A stretch of 64,000 bases of DNA from Fratercula arctica (lineage: Eukaryota; Chordata; Aves; Charadriiformes; Alcidae). The stretch covers positions 17,127,587-17,191,586 of the forward strand of contig CANTUZ010000002.1 in NCBI GenBank assembly GCA_947846985.1, given 5' to 3'. Position 1 is the first letter of the stretch. Every line of letters starts with the position of its first letter. A program made the position numbers and the translations under genes. This document shows positions 49,901 through 60,634 of this stretch, one piece after another. A model generated the notes under the pieces. That model did not search any database, was not told the origin of the DNA, and saw nothing but the letters and a program-made list of their open reading frames with translations.

Positions 49901-52900
49901 TTGCAATAACATTAAGGCTTTCTCGCCTCGGTGCCTCACCGGAAAAGGAGAATATCGTTTTCTTGCTCACTGGGTATCATACAGAGAAAGTATTTGAATT
50001 ATTTCTTTAAAATGAAAGAAAGGAAATACTAAGGAAGAACTGCTTTAAGAGGTATGAAAGAACTATTTTAAATTTCTTGAGGTTAAAATGAAGAAAATGC
50101 TTCGCAGTCCACTCTCCCACACATCCCGTTCCCACACATTTTGCAGAGACCTCTAGGATGATGTAAAAGAAGTCCCAGAGCAACACAGGAGACTGCAATT
50201 TTCATTAAAACCATTGGTTTACCTTGTGATTCAAGAGCAATTCTCTCACCCTCAGCTCTGCAGCTCTGCTAGACGGTGCTGCATGTTTGCCGCCTCTGCA
50301 CTCCCAGTACGTCCTGTGCAAACTGTGTTCCAGGAGGATCATCCGTGAGAAGTGAAGACCCAACGAGTGAGCCCCCTGCATTACGAAACCGAAACAGAGA
50401 TACACATCCTTCCATTACAGCACAGACATATTGCAAAAACACATGCAAATGAAGATTTTTATGAGAATGTGTAATAAACCTTCCAGAAAGCTGGTAGTGT
50501 ATCCCTGCCACGGACCATTAGGTGTTTAAAGGAGGGCTATCTGTGCAGGATGCCTGCTCCAGTCACTGCCTTGAAGGCCCTCTCTGTGAGCTGTAATCTT
50601 CATTCAAAGGTTTATTTTTATGAAGCATCTCTTCATCATCAGCGTAATGGCTTCATGAACTAACTCAAAATTCTAAGCAAAAATAATTCAGTGCTTCAGT
50701 CTCCAAAGCACAGCATCATCTATTGCTATACAGCATTTCTAAAATATAGTGGGAAAGTATTATTTCCGGCATTGCAGTTACAAAGGGCATTCCATGCTTT
50801 CTTTGGAAAAAGAGACCATATTTGAATTTTTTCAGTCTTCTAGTATTTGTCCCTCTTTTCAGGCTTCATTGACAATGCTACAGGAAGCTTCATAGCAAAT
50901 ACCTTTTATCCCCTAGGATGCGTAGCAGCTGGGCTGGCTGACGGACTTACAACTCTGCACATTTTTCAAATGTTTCCTTAACTGCTTTTTAGGGACAGCT
51001 ATTTTTATAAACCTTTTGTTACTTCTAAGTTGTCCAACCTTTATGGAAATTTCTTTCCAAACAAATACAAAATGATCTCTTCACTACTTCTGATTCATTC
51101 ATTTCTGTCCTTCCCATTCAAACATGCGCTTACTTTCAGTTTCCCTTCCCCCTCTTTATTCTGTTCGCAAAAGCTTAATTATCCCGTATTTTTAAGTATA
51201 ATTTTTTTTCTATCCTCCCATTTAAAAAATATTTTTATTTATGTACTTATATCTCTTATCTTTCCATTTCCAAAAAGTTCTGGTTTTTCGCTTTGCTTTG
51301 TTTTGTTTTGTTCTCTTCCCATTGCTCTAGTTCTTTGTAGAGGCTTTTTAGTCCACAGCACTAGTAAAAAGCATTTCGTGATGCCGAGAGAAGTGAGTTT
51401 ACTTCTTCCTGCTTGCAAGCCTGCAGGTTTCCTCTCAGTCATGCCAGCTTCCTTGGCTTCTCATTAAGAAAAACAAAAAAAGAGACAAGAACTATGTGTT
51501 CTTGGCTTGTCACAGTATTTTATTACCTTGAAGGCCAGAGATCAACTTGTGGGGCATCAAATGAAAACTTTAGAAAAAGCAGCTTGTTTTTTTTTTTTAA
51601 ATAAATTTTATTTGGCATCACTAGCCAAGCCTTTCATGTTGCTGAAATCTATTGCTGTCTTTGAAAAATCAGTCATCCTAAGGTGGTACAAAATCAGTTC
51701 AAAGAGAGATTTTTCTTACTTTATGATTTCTGAGATGCTTTTGAAAGTGTCACCTCAAAAGAAGGATAATAAATACTTAAAATATGTTCCTACTCTCTTC
51801 TATGAAGCAATAATAATAGATATAAATTCTGGCCTTCCACACATCACAACACAAAAGCTGTGTTGAAAGAATATTAGGAGGTTGAGAAATCATCCTGAGA
51901 AGTTAGGAAATGCCAACCAGCATTATTTTGGCTTCTGTGCACTTACACATGATGATACAGTTCTTAGTTATGCGTCTCCACCTTTTATTTAAAAACAGAA
52001 CACAAGGTTCACTAAATGAGCAATTACTGTGTATTTGCTTTCTCTTTATGGCTGGGTGGGTGATCCACCATACAGACATCTGTTGGTTTGGCTACTGGGC
52101 TAACTACTAGCAATGATGGATTCTCACCTTCCGTGCAAATGAAGTTATATGTTTTTGACCTTTAGTCTTCAAATATATGTTATTGTAACGGGAAATACGA
52201 AAACTAAGCACCTTGGATCCATTCCAGGATTTGGAATGGGATGTGTTCTTGTGTGCAACACTTCTGCTTGTCATCCCTAAATGTGAACCTTCCTCCTTCT
52301 ACCTACTCATGCAAGTCTATTTTCTCCCACTTCAGCACACTGAAGTCTATCATCCACCTCACTTACGGACCTTTGGCCAGTCTCAGCCTTCTTGTGCAGT
52401 CGGTTTTAAGATCAGATCAAAATTGTTATCTGAAAACTTTAATTTCAACCATGCTCTAACTCTGGAGGTACCTGAACTCTGAAGAGGTTGGATTCAACTA
52501 TTTGAGGTAGTTCCCATAGGCTCCTCTTGGTCAGAGGAGAAGAAACAGGGACTTACAGGGCACCATTGATACATTTGAGACTTTAGGAGACAAATTGCTG
52601 CCCAGACTTGTCTGACACATTAACACTCATCAAATCTGAATTTAATGCAAAGGTGTTTCTTACTAATGCACTAACTGACCTTCCAATTGCTGGCAGCATT
52701 TGTTTCAGATTTTCTTCTAATTTTTCTGAGTTGTATCTTTTCAGATCTGCTCTGTTCCTTGGATTTTTCCTCCATATTTATTTTACTTGCTTGTTCTGCT
52801 TAGTTGATCTGGATCTTGGCTTCTTTATTATCTTAATTGGCATTTCTGCTTTTTTTTTTTCTAAAAGCAGTGTTTCAGTATTTAAAGGTTTGACAGGTTA

Positions 52901-53374
52901 ATGATGACAAAAAGGAATATACTTAAACCTCATTATATTTTTTCAACTTCAAAGAGTTTTCCTCATATTTATTAATGTATCTTTACAATATTTAAGTCAG
53001 AATTATCACTGCTGTTTCAAAGCTAGGGGAACGGAGGTGCAGACATTAAAGCCTAACCGTCTTATACATTTAACAGGTACAAATAGCCAGCAGGAGGCCT
53101 AATCTGTGGGAAGCAGGAGAAGTCTGGTACTTAGAGGTTTTTCAAAGCTCATGTTTGGTGTTTTCCAAGTTTCTCAAACTCTTTGAGTCTGTGCTTTAGT
53201 GCAGTGAATTTAAATACCTTAATCGTCTTTAAAAAAACCGTAGTATTCTCAAAGGCTGCTGTAGTACTCCAAACTTCACTATCTAAACCAAAACTAACCT
53301 AAACCATTCTCTATCTGGTCTAAATCAATCTAGTACTATGCAGTAACACCTTACTGCATGTGGGTGGATTTTCT

Positions 53375-53410
53375 CTAAATGTGATGTAAAATTCCTAAAT
53401 GTGATGTAAA
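53375..53410 (+). repeat. two-copy direct repeat, period 20
   Basis: The 16-mer ctaaatgtgatgtaaa occurs twice, at 53,375-53,390 and 53,395-53,410. A small local duplication. Confidence 0.9.
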
Positions 53411-55638
53411 GTGCAAGAGAAAAGAGCAGACTAACGATTAATGTTCTAAAACTTCATGGATGATGGGAGGGAGGGAAGCATTACAGTTGTCTGTTCAAGC
53501 TGCTCTCCCCATAAAGGCTTCAGTTCAAAGCGCCACAGAAGACAGTGGTTCACCCCTTTATTACCATGTATTAGCATTCCACTTGTGCTGATATACGGCA
53601 AAAGCACTACTGTGTAAGCATCTCTATTGATTTAATTCTGAAAATACACCACATATTGCTAAATATGAAACAATTAACGTGGGCTTTAAGACTATGAAAT
53701 TTTTTTAGCCAGTTTATTACCCTAAACTACTAATACTCCTGTAAGTAGTGCATGTAAATACTGTACGTCATAAAATTCTTAATCATGCAGGTGTACTCTT
53801 CAGTTTATTCTATGTGATGACCCACTACCACTCTCATAATTTACAGATGATGGAGGAACAATGTTCTCTACATATTTATTTTAATTCATTGCCAATGCAA
53901 TCTTTAAAACAGTATCACTTTGTCCATTGTAGGCTGTAAAAAGAGAAATTAATATCTTCATCAGGTATCATAGCTTGCTTTTTTTCTATGATATTGATTG
54001 TTCATTGGTTACTAACTTCTGTTTACTTTCAATTCTAAGTATAAACTCATTCTATCACATTGTTTTAAGAAAAACATTCACAAAAGCCTGTAAAAATACA
54101 ATTGAGATGACTGATACATTTTCCCATAAAATATTCAAGAAACAGTACTTCAGAATGTCACCACCTAGGATGCTGAGGTGCTACTCCACAGAAAATATTA
54201 TCTTCAACAAGTTACAATGAATTATTTTTCCCAGTATTGTTTTAAAACTTGATATTCCAGATTGACATTCATTTCAGCTGCTACAGTTTCTGTAGTTTAT
54301 CGTGAATGAGGTTTGAGGAAAATTAATATACTCTCTATTAGAAATAACTGATCTTTTCTGTGAATACTGAAAACAGTCTATAATGGAACTTTATACTGTC
54401 ATCTGATCTCTTTTCTTTTTCACCTGCAACAGACAAATCCATCGTCGTATTTTATTACATTTTTAAATGAAAACTAATAGCCGGTAAAGGCACAAACATA
54501 TTTGCACATCAGAATGAATATTTTGCGTCTCTCCGAGTGACAGGTAATGTATCAAGAACCATTGTATGCTAATTGTGCCTCATTTGTGGTTCAGAAAGGC
54601 AGTACACATACTGAATGCAGTAACGGTTTTGCTTAAGCAACAGTTAAGACTTGGACGACTTCAAAAGGAATTATAATTTAAGAACACCTGGAGGAGTCAC
54701 CTTCAAATTAATTGTATTTTATAGGTTCTGTAACTGCAAAACGCTTCAGCTTTAGTAGGCACAAAAAGGTGAGGAATAAGTATGTTTATTTTTAAACTTC
54801 AGTTCCTGCTGAAATTGTAAATGACTTTTAAATGAAGTCTTCTGAAGCACAGGAAGAGTTATTTCAGTTACAGAGCCTCCAAGTGGAACAAGCGACTGAA
54901 GGACAGTATCGTATCATAAATGTACCTTGGTTCTGAAATGACTTTGAGCCAGTCTGCCGTTTTATCACCTCACATTTCATTTCCCAAGACGAAGTTACTG
55001 TATTCATAAAATTCCGTTTCTGTTCAAAATAACTAATTCTAATTCACATATATTTTCATGAAATCTGAGTAAGAAAAACAGCCTAAACTTTCAATTCCTT
55101 TTTATTTTTTTGACTACACAGGAAAAATAGTTTTCAGGACCAAAGACTCAGGATATCTGCTTCCTTAGCTGTCACTTTGCAGTGAGCTGCAGAAACCTGC
55201 ACATATATTTTAAACATATTTGTAATGGTTAGCACACTGTGTAAACCTACACAGTTCAAATTTCAGTCTTAGGTACACGTAGAGAAATGCGGATATTTGG
55301 AAGGCATTCCATATTCCCTGCATCTTCTCCCACACTGGCCTGGGTTGGTTTATTTTTGCCATTTTTAGTGCTTTTGCACTTAATACCACAGCAGCAGCAT
55401 GATTCTAAGCACATGATAGCAAAAGACATCAGAATTAAATGCTTAGCCTAACCACCTTTTCCCCCTTTCCCTTGCTCCTACCTCCCAGGAGCTGTGCCAA
55501 TGCTACTTCACAGATTCTTTGTTCCAGCAGTGGCTGGAGGTTCCCTGTCGTCCCCTTTTTTCCAGCAAAGGGCTACGGCACAACGGAACAGCTGTGCTGA
55601 GCACGGGCTTACAGGACGTGGGGGTGTCCTGGCAAAGC

Positions 55639-55687
55639 ACATGCGAGAGATGAGGTTGTGACAGGTTGTGACATGCGAGAGATGAGG
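55639..55687 (+). repeat. two-copy direct repeat with internal duplicate
   Basis: acatgcgagagatgagg occurs at 55,639-55,655 and 55,671-55,687, and aggttgtgac is repeated in tandem between them (55,653-55,672). Confidence 0.9.
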
Positions 55688-56021
55688 GATGAGACAGTCC
55701 TGCATCACAGGATGATACTGGGAAAGGAGGTGGCCCCAATGCCCATTAATCTTTGAAGTCCTGCAGGCAGAAGGCTCTTCCTTCCCCACAAGGATCAGCT
55801 TTGTTGAAGAACAGATGGTGAGAAGGAATAAAAAAAAATGTTCCTTTTTTTCTCCTGAATGTTGTTTCCCTTCTCTTTTCTCACCTATGTATTCCATGCT
55901 TCCCTTCTTTCTTCTGCACCTTCTCACCTCCCTCCTTCCCAACGTGCTTCTCCATTCAGTCTTCCCTTAAATCCCATATTATCCTATTTCTGTCACATTT
56001 TCATTTTTTCTCTTTTGTATA

Positions 56022-57060
56022 ATAACAGAATCATTTAGATTGGAAAAGACCCTTAAGATAATCAAGTGCAACCGTCAACCTGACACTGCCAAGTCCACCA
56101 CTAAACCATGTCCCTACGCACTGCATCTACACACCTTTTAAATACCTGCAGCCACGGTGACTCTATCACTTCCCTGGGCAGCCTGTTCCAGTGCTTGATA
56201 ACCCTTTTGGTGAGGAAATTTTTCCTAATATTCAACCTAAAACTCCCCTAGCACAACTTGAGGCTGTTTCCTCTTGTACTGTCACTTGTTACTTGGGAAA
56301 AGAGACCGACACTCCCCTGGGCACTCTGCTGGCTCATATGCAGCTGGCTGTGAACCAACACCCCCACGTCCTTTTCCACCGGGCACTTTTCCAGCCACTC
56401 CTCCCCAAGCCTGTAGGGCTGCACGGGGTTGTTGTGACCCAAGTGCAAGACCCAGCACTTGGCCTTGTTGAACCTCATGCCGCTGGCCTTGGCCCATCGA
56501 TCCAGCCTGTCCAGATCCCTCTGTAGAACCTTCCTGCCCTCAGGCAGATGAACACTCCCACCCAACTTGGTGTCATCTGCAAACTGACTGAGGGTGCACT
56601 CGATCCCCTTGTCCAGGTTGTTGATAAAGATTTTAAGGAGAACAGGCCCCAATACTGAGCCCTGGGGAACACCACTTGTGACCAGATTTAACTCCATTCA
56701 CCACAACTCTATGGGCCCTGCCGAACACCACTTGTGACCAGATTTAACTCCATTCACCACAACTCTATGGGCCCTGCCACCCAGCCAGTTTTTACCCAGT
56801 GAAGGGTTTGCCTGTCCGAGCCATGGGCAGCCTGTTTCTCCAGGATAATGCTGTGGGAAACGGTGTCAAAGGCTTTTGTAAAGTCTAGATAGACAACATC
56901 CACAGCCTTTCCCTCATTCACTAATGGGTCACCTTGTCACAGAAGGAGATCAGGTTTGTCAAGCAGGACCTGCCTTTCATAAACTCATGCTGACTGGGCC
57001 TGATGACCTGTATGTGCTCCGTGAGGGCACTCAAGATGATCTGCTCTGTAAGATCCAATC
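56022..57060 (-). mobile_element. CR1 LINE with internal deletion and tandem duplication, minus strand
   Basis: Read on the minus strand from 57,060: RT N-terminal block ('...[22 protein letters not shown]'), the AFDTVSH region, and [12 protein letters not shown] (about 56,674-56,640). The catalytic FADDTKLGG is intact at about 56,575, followed by '[29 protein letters not shown]' and 'HMSQQSAQ'. At about 56,315-56,325 the sequence jumps straight to the extreme C-terminus, so some 340-400 bases of the usual element are missing. It ends with the CR1 3' UTR and a tail near 56,022. A perfect 56-bp tandem duplication at 56,667-56,778 further shifts the frame. The endonuclease and ORF1 are absent (5'-truncated). 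It cannot be active. Confidence 0.96.
56667..56778 (-). repeat. perfect 56-bp tandem duplication inside CR1
   Basis: 56,667-56,722 and 56,723-56,778 are identical base for base (unit starts gaacaccacttgtgac and ends ggccctgcc). The unit length is not a multiple of three, so it breaks the RT frame. The lack of any mismatch implies a recent event compared with the age of the element, or gene conversion. Confidence 0.97.
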
Positions 57061-57488
57061 TAACTTCCCCTGGTGCAACTTGAGGCTGTTTCCTCTCATT
57101 CCACCACTTGTCACTTGGGAAGAAGAGACCGACCCTCACCTCTCTACACCCTCCTTTCAGGTAGCTGTAGAGAGCGATAAGGTCTCCCCTCAGCCCCCTT
57201 TTCTCCAGGCTAAACAACCCCAGCTCCCTCAGCCGCTCCTCATAACACTTGTTTCCCAGACCCCTCACCAGCTTCATTGCCCTTTTCTGGACGCGCTCCA
57301 GCACCTCAATCTTTTTGTTGTAGTGAGGGGCCCAAAACTGGACACAGTATTCAAGATGGGGCCTCACCAGTGCTGAGTACAGGGGGAAAATCACTTCCCT
57401 ATTCCTGCTGGCCACACTATTTCTGATAAGAGCCAGGATGCTACCGGCTGCCTTGGCCCCCTGGGCACATGCTGGCTCACGTTCAGCC
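57060..57488 (-). mobile_element. second CR1 piece (C-terminal segment), minus strand
   Basis: On the minus strand an open frame (57,577-56,921) first reads the CR1 region '[20 protein letters not shown]', '[16 protein letters not shown]', '[15 protein letters not shown]' and '[19 protein letters not shown]', up to '[17 protein letters not shown]'. It then switches at about 57,060 to the RT start of the other piece. In a normal CR1 this segment lies downstream, not upstream, of that RT. It corresponds to the segment missing from the piece at 56,022-57,060, with small overlaps at both ends. In the roughly 60-bp overlap the two pieces differ at many positions, so they are separate copies, not a fresh duplicate. 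Confidence 0.94.
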
Positions 57489-57539
57489 ATTTCCCAGACC
57501 AGCTCCTGTATTTCCAGACTCCTTTTTCCAACCAGCCTC

Positions 57540-58400
57540 ACGGAAAACCCCAATCCTGACCCGCAGCGCGGTGACACTCTGCTCTGGGGCCGGCTGGGAG
57601 CCCGGCTCCCCCCACACCACCGGCCGCCTGGGAAGGGAAGGCCTCACTCAGGCACGGCGGTGCCCGGGGAGGTGGCCACGTAACCCCGCGCCCCAAACCA
57701 GCCCCTGGCCCGGTGGCGGCACTGCGCCTGCGCGGTGCGGTGGTGACGCGGGATGGGGGAAGGCCGCCCACACGCAACACGTCCTTCCCGCGGAGTGTGA
57801 CGCCACACTGCGACGTCGCCGTGACGTGGCGTGACGCAGGCACGCAGAGGGGCGCGTGTGTAAGTTCCCTTCCCCCCGCGGCGGCGGGGGCCGCGTCCCG
57901 GGGTTGACGGTGACGGCGGGCGGGCGGCGCCGGGGACGGGCTGCGCCCGCTCCCTCCCCCCGGGCCCAGCAGCCGGGCGGCGGCCGGGAAGGAGGAGGCG
58001 GCGGCGGGGCAGCGGCTCCCGGCGGCAGCGCCGTGCGGAGGTGGGCGCCTTCCCCGGCCCGGCCCCGGCGAGCCCCAGGGGTCCCTCGTCGGGCCTCCGA
58101 GGCCTTTGGCCAGCCCAGTCAGGGGAAAGAGGGTCCCGAGCCCGCGGTTCCGCCGAGCCTCCGCAGGGAGGGCCTGGGCCCGCTGGCAGGGCGCCCGCCA
58201 GGGTGTCTGCGGGGCCCGCCGGCCTCCCAGCGCCGGCGGCCGGGAGCGCGCGGCCTGCGGGGCGGCTGCCGCGCTGGGCCCGGGAGGCCGCGGGGGCCCG
58301 GCCCGGCGCTGCGGGAGCTCCCGGCCAACGCGGCCACCCGTGACGGCGCTGCCAGGGGGTGTCCGCCCCCCGCCAGCACAGAGGAATGCAGTGGGTGTGA
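57540..58400 (+). promoter_or_regulatory. CpG island, probable promoter and first exon of a gene
   Basis: Very GC-rich and dense in CpG, in sharp contrast to the AT-rich DNA on both sides. It contains GC boxes (GGGCGGGCGG at 57,918-57,927), an NRF1-like tgcgcctgcgc at about 57,723 and a cluster of TGACG motifs at 57,744-57,915. There is no evident TATA box. Donor-like sites on the plus strand are GTAAGT at 57,860 and GAG/GTGGGC at 58,040. Long open frames here on both strands (up to 332 codons) follow from composition and are not called as proteins. In vertebrates such islands mark promoters, often of broadly expressed genes and often firing both ways. The direction here is inferred, not proven. 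Confidence 0.85.
57744..57915 (+). promoter_or_regulatory. cluster of CREB/ATF-type TGACG motifs
   Basis: TGACG starts at 57,744, 57,798, 57,822, 57,832, 57,905 and 57,911 on the plus strand, with a palindromic GACGTC at 57,812-57,817. The one at 57,822 is TGACGTGG. Binding is inferred from motif only. Confidence 0.6.
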
Positions 58401-58487
58401 CTGTAGCTGTCAGGTGTGGAGTTACAATAAAGATCTGCAGAAAGGTGTCTACAAGTCGCAAAACTTCCTTCCACACTTCGCTTACAC
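58401..58487. other. downstream edge of the CpG island
   Basis: Composition falls rapidly towards AT. An AATAAA occurs at about 58,426, but there is no evidence that it ends a transcript. Confidence 0.4.
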
Positions 58488-58507
58488 TTTTTTTTTTTTT
58501 TTTTTTT
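58488..58507 (+). repeat. poly(T)20 tract
   Basis: Twenty consecutive T just downstream of the CpG island. Confidence 0.95.
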
Positions 58508-60008
58508 AAAGTACACGTGGCCATAAAACGTTGCATGCAGGAGGGATGGCAGTAGGTGTCCTCAGGTTTGGTGAGGCTGGGACGTGGAAGCGTTTGGCTG
58601 GTATGAGATGCCCCTGACAGCCGGGGTCAGAGCTGCGCATGGAGCTCTCAGCTCTTCGACCTGAGCATTGTTTCATAAACCTCCCTAATGCTTCCATAAA
58701 AGTACAGATGCTACACGCAGTCCTCTCGGCTCCTCAGGTTTTGGAAGGATCCTGAGAGCCAGAGGGTTTTTGTTTGTTCTGTGGCTGCGGAAGTGAGTGC
58801 ATCGAGTGGGTGTAGTGTTTGTGCATAGCTGGTGCTGAGGCTTACTGGCTTGTGCATCCATTAGAACTTTTTATATTGGTAATAATGAAATAAAGAATAC
58901 ATTCCAAGTTCTAAGTGATCTGATGTGGCTGGCATTGGCAAAATAAGGAGGGAATTGTTTGAAAGCAGCGTATGAGAGTTTTGGAAGGACTGCAGTAATG
59001 TCTGCTGTGTGGCAGATTTGAAACAACGTGAGGCATTGGCTTGTGTAAATTTGTTATGTCCAAAAGTCATGCTTTGTTAAAAGACTTACCTAGTTCTATG
59101 CCTGAATTAAAATTTGTCATATATCTTACCTTTTATTGGCAGTCTTTTGCTCTTTGATTCGTACTGCCTTGTGCTCAGTTCCTTTCTCCAGGTTCACTAT
59201 ATCTTTCTAGCCCTTAAATCTGTGTAGTTTAGCTGCCTTAGTTTAGAAATTACAGTCTTGAATTTGCTTGTATTGATTTATTTGAACCTGTAACATGCCA
59301 TTAAAAATGATCTTTCATATTATTATTCCGTAATAAAAAGGAAAACGGAGGATAACAGCTCTTTTAGATCACAGTAGTTTCTGTGTGCAGAATTTGTTTT
59401 TTTGCAGGACTATTCAGCAACCAAAACACTGAGGTGCTTTTCTTTTTTTGTGTCTAACCTTATTGTAGTTATTTTTTTTTTTTAGTATTATTTTAAGTTA
59501 TTTTTTTTAAAAGTTATTTTTATGCAAAACGAAATAAATATTTCAGGGATGAGTACATATTTTTTTCTGCTTCAGTAGCTAGAAGAATTGGATTTGTTTC
59601 AAATTTAAAGTTTGTGAAAAAGATAGGAAAAGGAAGGGTAAATGCTTATCACAGTTATGGTGTATGTTTAAAATATTTTTTTGGTGATCTGATATAATGT
59701 TCTCAGTGTTTAATTAAAAACTATTCTTCGGTAATGATAACTGGGGGATCAGAAGAAAACTAGCACTATGGTATGGTTCAAATGTTTTTAACTTTTTGGC
59801 TGTTGAAGTAATTGATTTTGGGGTAACTAAAATTTTTTCAAAGCATTCATGAAGGAAATACTAGTTTCCTGTGTATCCTCTACATCCCATTTGTGAGACT
59901 ATCAGAACTAGCAATGATAGTGACAATGTGTCATGAGGTGTTTCTGACCTTCTCACATGAAATTTTAGGTATATGCAGTGATTGTCATATATGTTTTTGA
60001 TGTACAGG
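58508..60008 (+). other. probable first-intron DNA
   Basis: AT-rich sequence with T-rich runs around 59,460-59,520. A CGGAAGTGAGT at 58,789-58,799 combines an ETS-type site with a good splice donor (GTGAGT at 58,793), so an alternative first exon could end there. No other feature recognised. Confidence 0.4.
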
Positions 60009-60083
60009 TTCAATGATTATGCTGCATTAGATGGAAGGAGTGTTCTGTGACCTGGGGTGTTTCGAGGATGTTTATGTGCAGAG
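60009..60083 (+). other. exon-like segment (tentative)
   Basis: AG at 60,007-60,008 (gatgtacag) and a donor-like GTAATA at 60,084 bound 75 bp. Within it an ATG at 60,031 opens a frame reading MEGVFCDLGCFEDVYVQ up to the donor, leaving two bases of a codon. Spliced to the segment at 60,581 that frame would stop after two codons, so the two cannot both be coding in that order. It could be a leader exon, an alternative exon or chance. Confidence 0.2.
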
Positions 60084-60580
60084 GTAATATGTTATTTATG
60101 GAAGTGGTTTAATGTTTTAAATGTCTATATGAAACTGGTGATGGTTTCATTTATTTATTTGCACCTAATGAGAGAGATTTTGTCAGGTCAAAGTGAAATG
60201 GTCAAGTGATCAAAGTACAACTTTGATGTGAAGTTTGGCTGAAAGTATTACTGCAGTTACAATTATAGAAGCGTACAGAGTTTTGAAAGTATGTGGTCAA
60301 ATTGGTAATTTGTGAACTTGATCAGTTACTTCAGCAATATTTATTCAAATAGTTATTATTGCAATTTTGAATCGGAAATATTTTTAATATATGGTAAGCC
60401 TCAGAGGAGATGGAATTGTATTTGATCTGTTGAGAGCAAACATTTTTCAGTAGAATTCTTGTTTATTTACCACTTTCTGAAATGTATGCCTCTGTTTTTT
60501 ATTTAATATGATTTCTGTCCTTTGCTAAATACATTTCCTGAGATATTGGAACTTTCTGTTTTTTGTTTTCCTTGAAACAG
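60084..60580. other. AT-rich spacer between exon-like segments
   Basis: No open frame or repeat recognised. It ends in a T-rich tract that serves as the polypyrimidine tract of the next candidate exon. Confidence 0.45.
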
Positions 60581-60634
60581 GAATTAAGATGGATGAAATA
60601 CTTTATTGGCCATAGCAGCAGCAGGATGCGTAAG
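60581..60634 (+). other. candidate internal exon of the CpG-island gene (tentative)
   Basis: A T-rich tract and CAG (ttttgttttccttgaaacag, ending 60,580) precede 54 bp, followed by AAG/GTGGGT at 60,635. An overlapping GTAAGG at 60,630 is an alternative donor. The ATG at 60,589 has a strong context (aagATGg) but hits TAG after eight codons. The ATG at 60,594 opens a frame (MKYFIGHSSSRMRK) that is still open at the donor. So it is either a 5'-UTR exon with a short upstream frame, or an early coding exon entered in the second frame. I do not recognise the protein. Confidence 0.35.

Larger units (their letters stand above)
45763..56021. other. long AT-rich gene-poor stretch
   Basis: No gene, RNA gene or datable repeat family recognised over 10 kb. 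Local features are a (GTACTTCTTT)-like short tandem array at 46,413-46,457, an almost pure A/T tract at 46,866-46,976 and a poly(A)12 run at 49,380-49,391. There is also a 20-bp-period direct repeat at 53,375-53,410 and a short direct repeat (acatgcgagagatgagg twice) at 55,639-55,687. Conserved non-coding elements could be hidden here but cannot be told from a single sequence. Confidence 0.5.

Noticed and set aside
51030..51467. 145-codon frame rich in Phe, Leu and Ser, resembling a membrane protein
   Set aside because: The T/C-rich composition produces Phe/Leu/Ser codons. No start context, exon signals or family.
56191..56526. Plus-strand open frames over the CR1 copies (56.2-57.6 kb and 61.9-62.7 kb)
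   Set aside because: Shadow frames opposite the CR1 reverse-transcriptase coding strand.
57538..58536. 332-codon minus-strand and 290-codon overlapping open frames in the CpG island
   Set aside because: Pro/Arg/Ala/Gly-rich translations in several frames at once are expected from GC-rich sequence. No domain is recognised.
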